A stretch of 64,000 bases of DNA from Adiantum capillus-veneris (GCA_014529385.2 CM043965.1:14636912-14700911), one strand, 5' to 3'. Counted from the first letter of the stretch, positions 50,489-63,180 are shown. The notes: a model not told the origin generated them from the letters alone. Made by a program: numbers and translations.

Positions 50489-51914
50489 TGGTGTGCTAGC
50501 TAGGATTTCCATTATGCATTAGTGTGTGTTAATCATTAGCATCTCCATTAGATCGATTTTCACTTCATTATCACGGCCCATTAACATTCTTCATGATTAG
50601 TTGCATCTCACTAATTAGACCTTAATCTAGTTATGTGTGGGCATGTCCTTGGCACACCCAAGAGGCCACTACCCTCCATGGCTAGGTAGACTTGATTAGG
50701 GAGAGAATTAGCATTAGATTGCATTCAATTTCCATCAAGAACTTGCATTTTACATTCAACGGCTGCTCCTTATTTTAGGTTAATTGGCATTTGCAATTAG
50801 TGTGTGTGCGTAGCCCGTCTCGAGAGCTATCCGACAACTATTTGTTCGCTATAATCGGGTTTCTAATTTGTACCTAATTGTCCAATTAATCTTGCAAGAT
50901 TAGTAGTTCCACTTGCTCTTTAGAATTTCTGTCCTGCAGCAACTCAAGAGTTGTGTGTGTGTGAGAGGGAAGCATTTAATGCACAAAAGAATTTTTTTTG
51001 GAGGAGTTTTCAAAAGTCCTCAAAGCAGCACGTGGGAACACCTTGCCTAAAGGGGCCTTTGACCCTTTTTTAAAGGGCGGCCACACTTAAATAGGCGCCC
51101 ATTGGGCGCGGACTACAACCGGCGGTCAAATGCACTGTAATTTTTTTCGGGTCCACGAACGGACGCGGCCGGTCGACTGTCCGTCCGACGGCGCTGGCGA
51201 GCGATACGCATTTGAATTCTCTGCCGACCGGCGCCCGACTGCTCGCGTCTGCCCGCGACTGTTGCCCGCCTGCCCGGCTTCCTGTTGGGCCCCTCTTTCC
51301 ACCACGCTGCCTCAAAGCCTCAAGGGCCCCACAAAGGGGTGCTCCCCATCCTAAGCATCGGGTCCCACTGCCTGGCATCCGCCGGCCTCAAAACCCCAAA
51401 GCAAGGCTTTCTTAAGCCCCTGCTCCCACAGCCTGCTGCCTCACAACTCCGAGCACCTCAAGAGACCCGACCTCAAGAAGGAATACATTCCCGTAAGCTT
51501 GCTGCCATCAAGCCGCCAAGAACCCTTTAAGAGCTTGCTCCCACCAAACTGTAGCAAGGCACCCGAAAGGTTTTCAAGGCCTTCCAAAAGGCATTTAAAG
51601 GCGGATCTCATTGCTCTTCAAAAGGCTTTATCAGGATTCTCCAAAGCACTCAAAGAAAATCTTCAAATCATCACAAAAGCATCCAAAGCCAACTTCGAAG
51701 GTAGATTCCAATCAAAGAAGAACTCAAGGTTGTGAAGGGTGACTTCACCTCGAGTGAAGAGGTACTTCACATTTTATTAAAGTGACATTAAAATTGAAAT
51801 CTTGCAACCAAGCACAATTTTGCAAATTAAATTTTTTTATCAATTGTGCACACTGTAAAGAGGCAGACACTGGCTAGGAGAGTCTCCTAAGCTAAGACCC
51901 CTCTATTGGCACAA
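50489..51914 (+). other. Element E leader with a GC-rich block
   Basis: 1.4 kb between PBS and gag. About 51060-51560 is clearly GC-richer (many CpG and ccgg words) than the AT-rich surroundings and open in several frames, but no domain is seen. It may be captured host sequence. Confidence 0.5.
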
Positions 51915-52833
51915 ATGGGGGACAAGGGAATAGAAAAATTCAATGGGGAGGGATTTCACACTTGGCAAAAAAAGTTAAGAGGCTATCTTATGAAAAAATG
52001 TTTGTGGTCTATCATTAGCACTGCATTAGAAAAACAAGCCGAACCCGATGGAGTACACACTAGGGCATCTACACTCATAGCAAGTGCACAAAATTTGGCC
52101 AAAGATGAACAAGCATTGGGAATTATCATCAGTTCTTTGCATGATAACTATGTGCATTTCATAGATGAATGTAAGCATGCACATGAAGCCTGGCATGTCC
52201 TAGAAAGTAATTTTGGAGCTCAAGCCAAAAGAAGCAAAGTTAGTCTTAAAAGACAGCTTTACAAAGTTACTATGCTTCAAGGGGAGGACATTGCTAGCCT
52301 AGTGAACATGCTTAAGAGCATTGTCACGCAGCTCACTTACATCCAAGTTGAAGTACCAGAAGATGACAAAGTGGCTATACTTTTAAGTGCACTTCCACCT
52401 TCTTATGACCACTTAGTCACAATTCTTGAAGAAAAATAACTGGCACCACCATTTCAAGATCAACTCAGTCCAAGCAGAAGAAAGAAAGCAAAGAGGTTCG
52501 CTTACCCCATCAGGAGGAGTTTTCATCGCAACATCTTCAAGGGGAAGATATTCACCATCAACATCAACAAACGGAAGAAAGTGTTATGAATGTGGAAGAA
52601 TGGGATACATAGCGAAAGATTGCTACACAAACAAACCTTGCAACAAATGTGGTAGGAAGGGACACCCTCCTTCTCGGTGCTACTCAAGTGGAGGCAGTAG
52701 CAGTGGAGAAAGCAGCAGCAGTAAAAGCAACAGCAGAAGCAACGAAGGCAAGAGACCTGACAGAGGATCAGCTCACATAGTAGAAGACAAAAAGGACGAA
52801 GACAAAGGTAGCGTTTGGGAAGACCCATTTTGA
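51915..52833 (+). pseudogene. gag: Element E gag (copia type) with one frame change
   Basis: ATG 51915 opens MGDKGIEKFNGEGFHTWQKK, the standard copia gag start, followed by the UBN2-type core (LRGYLMKKCLWSI, EAWHVLESNFGAQ, KSKVSLKRQLYK-like RSKVSLKRQLYKVTML, LSALPPSYDHLVTIL). A TAA at 52437 ends that frame within an A-run; the +1 frame continues with CYECGRMGYIAKDC (52581; His of the knuckle is Tyr), CNKCGRKGHPPSRC (52641, canonical) and a Ser/Gly-rich then acidic tail ending WEDPF at 52833. The frame change is best explained by a length change in the A-run near 52431-52437. No pol follows, so the element depends on a partner. Confidence 0.85.
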
Positions 52834-53087
52834 AGATGCAGACTCTCTACTTGTAGGGGAGGACTTTTTCCTGTGTGGATACCAGCTTATCATCCTGTGT
52901 GGACATCACCATCCTTTGTGGATTGTTCTTGTGAGGATTTTACCATCATGTGTGGATATCACCATCCTTTGTGGACTTTATTTTCCTGTGTGGATATCAC
53001 CATCCTGTGTGGATTTTGTTAGCGTGTGTGGATCGTGCATCTTCAGTATCTTGTCTTAGTCCAAACCTCAAGGGGAGGATTTTAAAG
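52834..53087 (+). repeat. ctgtgtggat repeats and PPT of element E
   Basis: Between gag and the 3' LTR the word (c/t)tgtgtgga(t/c) recurs about eight times at 20-24 bp spacing (52870-53035), often followed by atcaccatcc. PPT caaggggaggattttaaag at 53069-53087. Confidence 0.75.
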
Positions 53088-53398
53088 TGTGAGCTTTGTC
53101 CTAAGGTGTGAGTCAAGGAGTGGAGAGTGGATTTATCCCACATACTGTGGAGCAAGGCTGTAGAGCTACTTAAAGCTCATCTCTTGAATCAATAAACAAC
53201 AACTCATTTTGCACTACATGCTTGTCTATGGTGAGCTTGTGCTAAGCTAAGTCAATACTCAAGATTGTGTTTATGAGTCCAAGCTAATCTATCTTGGCAC
53301 CTAATTCACTTGAGTGATAACCTTGCTTACACACACTCACACACTTGCACCATGTTTCTCTTTCATCCACCATAGCTAGCACGATCCAAATCCTAGCA
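53088..53398 (+). repeat. 3' LTR of element E (311 bp)
   Basis: Starts TGTGAGC after the PPT and ends CCTAGCA; its last 206 bp match 50267-50472. Confidence 0.9.
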
Positions 53399-53552
53399 AT
53401 AATGCCCTTGTAACTGCAACGGATGTGCCAGATTCGTCGATTGTGAGAGGCTTGACCACGTTCCATAGGTTTTTCCGCATCAAATAGCCTTTAACTTTGA
53501 TTTGCCAAGTGTGGAAACCGGTCCCGTTGTATTTTTCGACTTTCAACGCCAT
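53399..53552 (-). pseudogene. gag: Element F gag, N-terminal fragment
   Basis: Minus-strand ATG at 53552 opens MALKVEKYNGTGFHTWQIKV, then KGYLMRKNLWNVVKP and SGTSVAVTRAL, a copia gag start clearly related to E's gag. The frame ends at the E insertion (53399); the rest of the gene is absent. Confidence 0.8.
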
Positions 53553-54116
53553 GTTGGGGTCTTTAAAATAAAAGAAGGTGAAGGTTCGGTTAGATTTAAC
53601 TTGTAGCAGAAATTCCAATCAACTTTCGAAGTTCCAAAGCAAAGGTGTCGAAGATTTAAAATATGACTAATATTGTATGTCAATTTACTGTTTTGAGGTC
53701 GTCGCCAACATGATCGAATACTGAGCACACCATAACTGAACCCCGAGCACAGCTTGCAAGAAGTGTAGCATAACGGATTTTGCAAGGGTGGGAATGCCCA
53801 CTGGCTTAAGGAGTTTGGACCAAAAAAAAAAGAGGGTGGACACGATTTTAAATGTGAAAATCAATCAAAAAAACAAAAGGAACTCTGTAACACAGTGTGA
53901 GAAAATCTGCACCAATCTTCACGCAACCATGGCGACCTGTGGGAGCCGATTTGTGGATAGAAGCAGAAACGAAAAAGCCCTATGAGCACATTGCGCTCCT
54001 AATGATCCCAAAACCCAATACTTTGGTGCAGTTCAAAACGCAGTTGCTTCGCTTAACAAGAAGCCAATTCTATGGTAGCTTCATCGGCTTCTCTGCAAGA
54101 TATGGCCGGGAAGAGA
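53553..54116 (-). other. Element F leader
   Basis: Sequence between PBS and gag ATG on the minus strand; no feature recognised. Confidence 0.6.
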
Positions 54117-54131
54117 GGCTCTGATACCATC
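54117..54131 (-). promoter_or_regulatory. Primer-binding site of element F
   Basis: Minus-strand gatggtatcagagcc next to the LTR; contains the Met-type consensus. Confidence 0.9.
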
Positions 54132-54391
<260 letters not shown>

Positions 54392-56317
54392 TGCCCATAA
54401 GAGGCTTTTCCCACGGGCTGACCGACAAGGGCTTGGACCCAACAAGGGGCACTATCCTAACAGGTCTGATCACAATCGGACAAGGTACCAAAATCACGAT
54501 CCATCATAAAAAAGGTCCTAAAACTTGCAAGAGATCAATCCAAAAAGTTTGCCCTATGGTTTAGGAACACTCTCCTGTGGTCAAAAACATAAAAAATAGT
54601 GAGTTAAGCACTCAAATTTGTAATTAAGGCTCACTAACGCATAGTGGTAAACCACAACAAAATTGACAATGCTTACACTTAATTGAAAGAGCATGGAAAG
54701 AGGAACACAATACAAGTTTCGGAATAAAAAATGGATCACCCAATCATTAGAAAAGTTGATTACAAGCTGAAGCAGCTTCATAGCTTGAGTGTACATACAT
54801 TAGAGCTCTTTCTCCTTCTAAAGATAAGCCCCCTTTCACATTAAAGTTATTGAATTTTATACTTAGAGATTTCTAAATGGCCATTGGTCGACTCACATGG
54901 ACTTTTACAAATGTCCTGAAAGAATTACATCTCAAGGAATTGACCTGCTACTCTGGAATCAAGATTTGCACAGAGTATCACTACATTATCTCGTAAAAAT
55001 AATAGACTACAAATGTGGTGTCCGGCTACGTGTTCGGCCAGGTGGGCACCGTTCAATCAATCTGCTAACATTCCCTCGTTCCTAGCACATGGCGTCCCTT
55101 GACATGACCATGTGCAGTCTTTTCATAGGGTTGTCTTCAATATTGGTCTTTAGCTTGGGAAGTGTGTTGTCGTTGATGATGCTCCGCTCCCCCGTTCCTT
55201 GAGTGCTTCATATCTTTTGTGTCTTTTTTATGCATAATTGGACTTTAATTTTTGAGGCGACTTTGCATTTTGTTCCACATTCTTCTTTTGTTTGTGCCAC
55301 TTTTGCCTTTTCAAAAATTGAGCCCTTTGGGTCGTTGACTTGAGGATGAACTTTGATTTTGGTTCCATAGCAATGCGAGTCCTCTGCAATGTTGTAGTAA
55401 GTTCAAAACACGTTGTGAGTTGCTTTTAATTATTGTTGATATCCCTCTTGTTGAATTTGTCATTGCTAGTCGTTATAGGTCATTCTTTGACGTACCATTG
55501 TTTGTGTTGAAGCTTTGTTGTGTCCTTGAAGATAATATTTGCTTTTGACAAGCATGCTTGATATCCGTCGCTCTGTTCCAATGCGTTGCTGATTGTTATG
55601 GGTAGCCATTTCCTCATTGTTGATGTAAAAGGAATATATACAAGAAGATGATGTGTTTCTAGATTAGGGTCTAAAACCTGGATGACCAAAGAAAAAAAAC
55701 CCGGTGGGAAATGAGTGCCTTTGGTATACGCTCTTATTGGAGCTGAGCAATTCCACTTGAAGTACCTATCATGCAAGGTGAGTGCTTGGGAGAAACAAAG
55801 GAAGAGAGCCTAATGCAAGTGCCAATTATGGGACATTCTATATGCATATGAAAATTTGTCAAACAAAAGCATGCAGTGTAAGAGATGGAGTTGATGGGTG
55901 CTTCAAGGAACAAATGTAGCACATGTGACATCAAAGGATATTTCAATAGCTTCCACGTTTCCAAGAAGGGTTTTCGATGTAGAAGCTTCTCCACTCATAC
56001 TTCACTATGCTTAGTGCATGAGTGTCTTTGGACTTCCTCCTTCACTTCACCACACATAATTTACATAGACTTTGACTCTTATGCTCACCTATACCAACAT
56101 GAGAGACACATCATCGTAATTATTCTCAACTCTTCCAGATTGAGCAATACCTAGACTAGCTAAGATGCTTAGACCATAGAAGATATTAATTGAAGCTTTG
56201 AGACTAACACCTTGCTCATTTAGTAGCTTAGTTGCCCGACTCTGACTATTATGCCATGTATTTTTTATGGAGTCTTAGATGTACCCGTTCAAGGCCAAAA
56301 ACCCAGTTCAATGAGTT
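54392..56317. other. Unassigned 1.9 kb
   Basis: Short ORFs only, none recognised on either strand. Probably an older, unidentified repeat into which F inserted. Confidence 0.4.
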
Positions 56318-56767
56318 CTAAAAATTTAGGTCCCTTCCATCGTGTTGGTCTTTGGATGCAACCATTTTGTCAAGGAGGTTGGCATATTTTGGCTCCTTTT
56401 GACTTGCTTGTCGTATGTTGACACTGCTTTGTGAAACAAGTCCTTCTGCTTTCAATTGTGTTGTTTCTGTAGTTGGCTTCTTTGAAACATCTTTTGTCGA
56501 TTCTTCAGGTATGTCAATGATGACATATTCTTGTGATTTATCTACTTCCTTTGTTTGCACTTTGGCATCATGCTCAATGATGTAGCCATCTGTCTCACCT
56601 TTTTTGCTTTCATACTCACAAACTTCATTAGCTTCCTTCAACACCTTTATTGTAAATAAGGGAGTTATGTCATAGCCATCTTCATCGTAAAATTTGATAA
56701 TGGTTACCTTGTTTACGTAGACATCAAGATTCTGGTGCCTTGATTTTACAAAAAGGGAAAGGATCAT
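56318..56767 (-). pseudogene. Inverted C/G-family fragment (protease-RT linker)
   Basis: Minus-strand ORF of 149 codons containing VTIIKFYDEDGYDITPLF, similar to element C's linker TKFYDKDGYDVVPYYM. It is opposite in direction to the flanking G pieces and out of order (this linker should lie after the protease), so it marks an inversion or a second inserted copy. The rest is acidic linker. Confidence 0.6.
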
Positions 56768-56869
56768 AGTATATGAGGCCCATATATTTTGCCAACCGAG
56801 TTAGGAATGCTAATGGGAGAGTTATTATGAAGTGAAGCTTGTTATGGTTAGTGTTGTGTATGTTTGTAA

Positions 56870-58346
56870 AAGATACATGAGCAAAAAAGTAAGAAAGACA
56901 CAAAGGGACTGGAAGAGTCAAAGATTGACTCGAGAGGTTTAGTCTTGGTGGACAAAGTATTTGAACCTTTAGATGCAATTTTAAAGGCCTATGAAGCTAG
57001 GCTAAAACCCAATCAAACCCAAGAGCATTCCACGGTACGAAAAAGAGAGGTTGCAAATATGCAAGGAGCTCATCCAGGAGCCCCACGATCTTATGGAACC
57101 ACATGTTCCAAATTCTCCAACAACGGAGGTGCAAATCCACAAAAGAATCCAGGAAATGGAGAACCAAGATGTTGTAAATAGAGACTTGAAAGAGCCAAGA
57201 GTTGAGGCACCTTTAGATACAAGGGAAGTAGCCAATACCACAGATGGGGTGGGCTCATAAGTAGTGATGCCAATTCCAGAGATAGAAGAACCGTGGCCAC
57301 AATCCTTATGGGAATAGATAAGAAACCAAAAAGATGGTAGTGCTACCTTACAGGCAGCACATATCCCTGAAATAAACATGGATCATGAGTTTTTGCCAGG
57401 GGATATACGATCTCTATATGAAGATGCTGGGTTTGTAGCGTCTGAAAAGAGAAAACCACGCTCTCTACAGACTTTGCCATCTTTCATAGGAGAACCCAAA
57501 ACAAAATCTGAAGTTAGAGTGGTAACTTCTCAGTGGAAATCCACACCAAAAATGATGGATACCAAGAGCTTGCACAAATTGATGTCTTCTCCTATACAAT
57601 CCCTTCACATGACCAACTTGCAGATGAAAACATGGATGAGAATTTGCCTAAGAGACCACAAGCAAAACCATTATCAGTAAATAAGGTGGGTGATTACTGC
57701 AAAGTCAAGGAAGGAAACACCACCTTGCCACACGAGTACAAAGGAGTAAAGACGGTTGCGATATTAGATAGTGGGGTAGGAATTGCCATTGCAACCAAAG
57801 GATGTGGAAAAAATGGAAAAATCCTGCTCTTAGGAAAACTCAAATGAAACTACAATTAGGGGATGGATACATGGAGAGAATGATAGGAATGTTAGAGCAG
57901 ATCATTGTATCCTTGTGTGGCATTGAGTATGAGTACACCTTTGCCATAATGAATTTTGACAAGAGCAGCAACTTTGATATCATATTGGCAGACCATTCAT
58001 GAGTTAGCTCAAAATGGTACAAGACTAGGGCTGTAACTTGAGATACAAAGAGGTCACTACAAAAATTAGTGTCAAAGATCATAGTTATAGAGATGTGGAG
58101 CGAACCGGGGGGGAAGAATTACACTCCACAGCTAAATTAAAAAACAAGGTACGTGCTTGGTTGCAAAGAAAAGCACACATTTGGATGTGTGGGGCATCAG
58201 AATGCAGGAGTCTTAGAAAGGAAGATTGCATCCTAGAGAGTTTAGTAGAAGATAAAGCTTACATTAAGGAATTATTTCCAGAGGATTTGTTTGAACCCTT
58301 TGGATGGGATGCACTACACCAAGAAAACAACTTGAGAAAGACTTAA
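56870..58346 (+). pseudogene. Element G gag end and protease relic
   Basis: Order as in C: VFEPLDAILKAYEARLKPNQ (56960), YEKERLQICKELIQEP, a linker with DHEFLPGDIRSLYEDAGF (57378), then protease (VKTVAILDSGVGIAIATKG, about 57748; DSG intact; YEYTFAIMNF) and a downstream segment to 58346. Frame changes and stops separate the blocks. There is no RT after it. Confidence 0.7.
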
Positions 58347-58780
58347 ACTACTTAAAGTTGACACACTAAAAGCCTCAAGTTGCTAATGGTTAACCCAAAG
58401 TAAAATTTGATTACAAAAGTTTCCATTAACAGCATTGCTAGACAGTTCTCGAGTTGGTGAGAGCTTAATTCTCCCAAATCTACCCAAAAGAGTAAATAAT
58501 TAACCCTGGCTACACCTTGAAAGCTTAACTACTTTGTATGCATGATATTAGAACTTGGAAACTGGTGCACCTCTGGTTAGATCAAGAGGAAGAGAGTGGG
58601 ACTCAAGTCAAGCTTTTTCTCCTGCTTCACATCTCCCACTTTGTATCCCTTGTTTGGTATCTCCTCTTTTAATGCAAGGCCAGTCTGTCACACCAAGGTC
58701 AAATCCAAGCTCCCTTGACTTGTACCTTCCTAACCACACTTTTATCTCCCCCTTCCTGCCATCCTTGAAGCTCCCATTAG

Positions 58781-58853
<73 letters not shown>

Positions 58854-59145
58854 CAATTCCCTTTCTCTCTTCCTTGCTGAGCTTCTCTACCTTTGCTCAC
58901 TTGACTAAGTCGAGAGAAAGATCACAAAGTCAGAACCAGGCTCTCCTTGGTGGTCCCTTGCTTCATCAAATCGAGAGAGAGAACACAAGCTCAAAGCCAA
59001 GCTTAGTAGAAAGAAAGAACCAAAGCTTACACTCTCCTTCGTCGTCTTTGCTTATTTGTCTCCTACTTGCTTGCTTCCTAAGTTAAGCGACAGATAATCA
59101 ACCAATCCCTTCTTTTTCTTCTTGTTATTTACATGCTCTTGCTCC

Positions 59146-59147
<2 letters not shown>
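58347..59147. other. Unassigned sequence with (GA)n
   Basis: No recognised coding. Contains (GA)n at 58783-58850 and repeated gagagaga/caagctc words after it. Confidence 0.5.

Positions 59148-59204
<57 letters not shown>
59148..59204. repeat. (CA)n microsatellite at the truncated end of H
   Basis: About 28 CA units; H's RT similarity stops at its edge. Confidence 0.95.
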
Positions 59205-59210
<6 letters not shown>

Positions 59211-60400
59211 TGGTATTGGAATGGGAAACCTATTTTTGATAGTGATCCTATTTAGTTCTCTATAGTCGACACACATAGAATATGTATCATCTTTCTTTTG
59301 CACTAATAACACTGGTGAACAAAATGGAGATGAGCTAGACCTAACCATGCCCTTCTCAACTAACTCATGCACTTGCCGCATAATCTCCTCTTGTTGAGCT
59401 TGGGAAACTCTATAAGGAGGTTTATTAGGCGGTGAACTCCTGGAAGAAGTTCAATTGCATGGTCATCATTGCCTCATTTTGGAGGTAGTTCACAAGGGAT
59501 ATCCTCAATAAAAATATCTTGAAACCCCTTGAGGAAATTGGATAACTTTAATTCCTTTTGACTGCTATATTTTCTTTTGCTAAAGCATTATGTTCATTTT
59601 GAGAATCTTTAACAAAATCATGTACACGGAAATAGAGCTCTTTATTGACTTATTGAAAGCTTGCTTATGTACAAGAGGTATGGTACTACTCAACTCCTTA
59701 GCATCTATATACATATCTTTTTCCCTGAACCTAAAGTAAATTTTCCTTTTAGGGAATTTAACATTGGCGGCCATGCAATTAAACCATGGTGCCCCTAGGA
59801 TTACATCCTCATGCTTGAGAGGAGAGATAAAGAAATCCTCCTTGTCTACATAGCTTTGGACATGGAGCCTCAATTTCCCAATCAAGAGAGTGACTAAGGA
59901 TTCTTGCCCCATCGGCAGGTAGGACATCTCCCATCTCATAGGCTTGTATGCCTAGCTTGGTGGCCAACTCTGTGGATATGAAATTGTGAGTAGAACCAGG
60001 GTCAAAGAGAATGAAAGCATCATGTTCTCTTACCTTTCCCCAAGCATGGCATAGAGGAGATCCTTTGTGGTGAGCATCCTCTTCTTGGATTTCCACCAAG
60101 GTAGCTATAGGAGGCTCATTTTGTGTAGTCTTGTGGGGACAAGCACGACAAGCATTCCCTTGCTCCTCACACTTGAAACAGCGGTTATCTTTACGATAAC
60201 GCTCTAGCTCTTCAGGAGAGAGTTTATTTTTGCCTTTATAAACTCCCTTGTCCTTAGCTTTGTTGTTGTTGGCATTGCCTTTAGGAGACTTTTGATCATT
60301 GTCCTTCCCCTTAGGCTTGTTACGGTCCTTGTTTTCTGTGGGCTTGGAATTTCTCTTAGCCCCTTGTTGTAAATTGATTCGTGAAGCCACCATGGTATGG
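59205..60400 (-). pseudogene. Element H: chromovirus gag-pol fragment, same family as Chromo-1
   Basis: Minus strand, from about 60400 down: gag end (HHTMVASRINLQQGAKRN, KGVYKGKNKLSPEELERY, knuckle CFKCEEQGNACRAC with His replaced by Asn-Ala context), protease (ILFDPGSTHNFIS, LATKLGIQAYEMGD), linker, and RT N-terminus (GMVRSSSSPFCSPVLLVQKK, VDYRELNRITIKNRFPIP). It ends in mid-RT at the (CA)n tract. It lacks LTRs, PBS and the rest of pol. Its gag frame is uninterrupted where Chromo-1 is shifted, which is how that break can be located. The upper border with element I is placed between 60400 and 60415. Confidence 0.88.
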
Positions 60401-60898
60401 TGTCTGACTGTAAGGTTTCCAGTTTCTGAAACCTTAGAAATTGTACAAAGCCTGATCAAATTAACTTGGTTGTTAAGAAAACACGGTAGAATGATCCAAC
60501 TATGGCAAATTAGTATTTTTGGAACCATAACCAGAGCTTTACTAGGGTTAGAATTTTTCAGAACCGAATTCCGATAAAATCTAAAAAAGTTACGGGCTCT
60601 GAAAGATTACACTATGAATTTAATTAGTTAAGTAAATTTGAATGGTTCCAGTAACTATTACTGCTAAAGACTTTTTATCCTAAGGTTCTAGAAATTGCAG
60701 ATATTTCCAAGTTTAATCATTAAAAGTTAAGAAAAATAGAAAAAATCAATTCTGGAAGCTGGGGGGGCTATGTGGGGCAGTAATGAACCTGCCCAAGACA
60801 GAATTAGTAGCAGGGGGTGCCATCTTGAGCCTGGGGGCTGCTTGAGCTGCAAGCAACTGCTTTTTTTAGCCTATGAGAGATTGTGAGTGCCAAAAACC

Positions 60899-60907
60899 TA
60901 TAAATAG
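60899..60907 (+). promoter_or_regulatory. TATA box (TATAAATAG)
   Basis: cctataaataggacccc is a textbook plant TATA context. A start site would be expected near 60930; CT-rich sequence follows at 60950-60970. Confidence 0.7.
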
Positions 60908-61209
60908 GACCCCTTGCTTCACAATTTCGGATAGACTCAGAGCCTCGGTACATTCTCTCTCTTCTAGAGGGACCTCTACACAGAAATCACTAGAGAGCAA
61001 AGCTCTAGTTGGTTAATCATCAGTAATTAGCACTAACCTTTTTTAATTAGTTATGTATACTCTAAAATTCTCTCTTAATTCAAAATTCTCTACTGATTAT
61101 TGGGATTAAGCTTAGGGATACTAAGCTAATTAATTATTATATTATATTAGGACTGAAATTACTCATTTTAACCATAAATTAATGATAATTATACTAATTA
61201 AATTTAGAT

Positions 61210-62690
61210 TAAGATGAGATAATTATTAGAGTTGTGTTAGACTATCATCACACTAGGAAAATTATCTTTTAATTTTTTGTGTAATTTCTATAATTATTTA
61301 AGAAGAATTACACTATTTTTAAGAGAAAAGTAAAGGGAAAAATGATCATAATTATTCCAGAATGCTTTGAGATAGTTATCAGAGGTAAATCACATCTTAT
61401 GGAACTCGTGATAATTATCTTAATCTCAAATAATTAGTTTAACTAATTATCTAAGTAGAATTACACTATTTTTAGGGAAAAATAAAAGAGGAAAAATAGC
61501 AAACTAATCCAAAATTCTTTGAGATAACTATCAGAAGAAAAATGCATCTTATGGAACCCATGATAATTATCTTAATTTCAAATAATTAGTTTAACTAATT
61601 ATCTCAGTAGAGTTACACTCTTTTTAGGAGAAAATAAGAGGGAGAAATAGCAAACCAATCCAAAATGCTTTGAGATAATTATCAGAGGAAAAATATATTT
61701 TAAGAAATGTGTAATAATTATCTTAAACTCGGATAATTAGTTTAGGTAATCATCTCGTCAAAGAAACACTATTTTTAAGGAAAAATACAAGGGGAAAATA
61801 GCAAACTAATCCAAAAACCTTTGAGATAATTATCACAGGTAAAATACATCTTAAGGAATCCGTGATAAATATGTTAACTTTAGATAATTAGTTTAACTAA
61901 TTATCTCGATAGAAAAACATTTGTTTTTAAGAGAAAATAAAGAGGATAAAATGACAAATTAATCCAAAAAGCTTTGAGATAACTATCAGAGATAAACCAT
62001 ATCTTAACAAATCCTTGAAAATTATCTTTATCTCAAATAATTAGTCTAACTAATTATCTTAGCAAAAAACACTATTTTTAAGAGAAAATTAAAAGGGGAA
62101 ATTAGTAAATTAAAAGCTTTGAGATAATTAACAGAGGTAAAAGACATCTTAAGAAACTCGTGATAACTATCTTAATCATAGATAATTAGTTTAGCTAATT
62201 ATCTCAGTAGAAAAAAACTGTTTTTAAAGAAAAATTAAAGGGAAAAAATAGTAAATCATGTGATATGATTACAAGCTATTTATCAAAGTTAGATTACATA
62301 GTAAAAAAACCATGATAATTATGTCAAGGTTAGAAAAGTAGTATAGATATTTATCTAAGTCAAATTATACTAATTCTAGCTGAGAACTAAAGGGGGAAAT
62401 TAGTAAATCATGTGATATGATTACATGTTATTTATTAGAGTTAGATTACATGATAACAAGACCGTGATAATTATGTCAAAGTTAGAAAAGTAGTATAGAT
62501 ATTTATGTAAGTCAAATTATACTAATTCTGGCTGAACAAACTAGAGAGGAAAATTAGTAAATCATGTGATATGATTACATGCTATTTATGAGAGCTATAT
62601 TACATGATACAAAGGCTGTGATAATTATGTCAAGGTTAGAAAAGTAGTATAGATATTTATCTAAGTCAAATTATACCAGAGGTCACAAAC
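61210..62690. repeat. Tandem array, about ten monomers of about 150 bp
   Basis: The anchor gagataattatcagagg or its variants recurs at 61214, 61369, 61521, 61672, 61823, 61976, 62121, then a diverged form (gatatgattac) at 62262, 62414, 62568. Spacing is 141-155 bp. Each of the first monomers carries gataattatc, a perfect dyad, and aattagtttaactaatt, a near-perfect one. Composition is strongly AT-rich. Confidence 0.85.
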
Positions 62691-63180
62691 ATCCTTATCT
62701 ACTTATGATAATTATATCATAGTTAATTAGTGAGTTTAGAAAAATATAATTAACCAAAAGTCTTATTTTTTAGCAAAAGAATTTTAAAAAATAGACCTTG
62801 CATTCAAAAGTTTTTAGGAAAAATATAGTAAGTGTAAACCTGTGATATAAAGTTGGGGAAATGAAATCTACAAGAGAAAATAAATAGAAATAATATTAAG
62901 CTCAAAATAAGCAGATTCCAAGCTTAAAATTCGATGGGGAAATTAGGAAAAAGATATAGAAAATTATATGAAAATTAGAAGAGCTTAGAAAACCCTTATG
63001 GAAGCTATGGAAAAAGTTATCATGCCTATATAGACAATTAAGAAATTACTAGGTCAAGAATCTACCAATTAAGACTACAAATTTAACCTTGGATGGGTTA
63101 CGGTTGAATACAAAGTTTAAATTTAGCTTTCGGATAATTTACCTAATGATTAGACGTCCTTTTTATAAGGATAAGAAGTT
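62691..63180. other. AT-rich spacer after the array
   Basis: No ORF or clear repeat. Confidence 0.5.

Larger units (their letters stand above)
50267..53398 (+). mobile_element. Element E: gag-only copia-type element nested in F
   Basis: Partial 5' LTR (50267-50472), Met-type PBS, long leader, copia-like gag, PPT and full 3' LTR (53088-53398). No protease, RT or integrase. The shared 206 bp of LTR differ at three positions (1.5%, about half a million years at 1.3e-8). The first 100 or so bases of the 5' LTR, and adjoining parts of F, were deleted. E interrupts F's gag at 53399. Confidence 0.85.

Noticed and set aside
54392-56317. Possible host gene or Helitron in the unassigned block
   Set aside because: No exon-like ORFs, no Rep/helicase motif and no TC...CTRR ends noticed.
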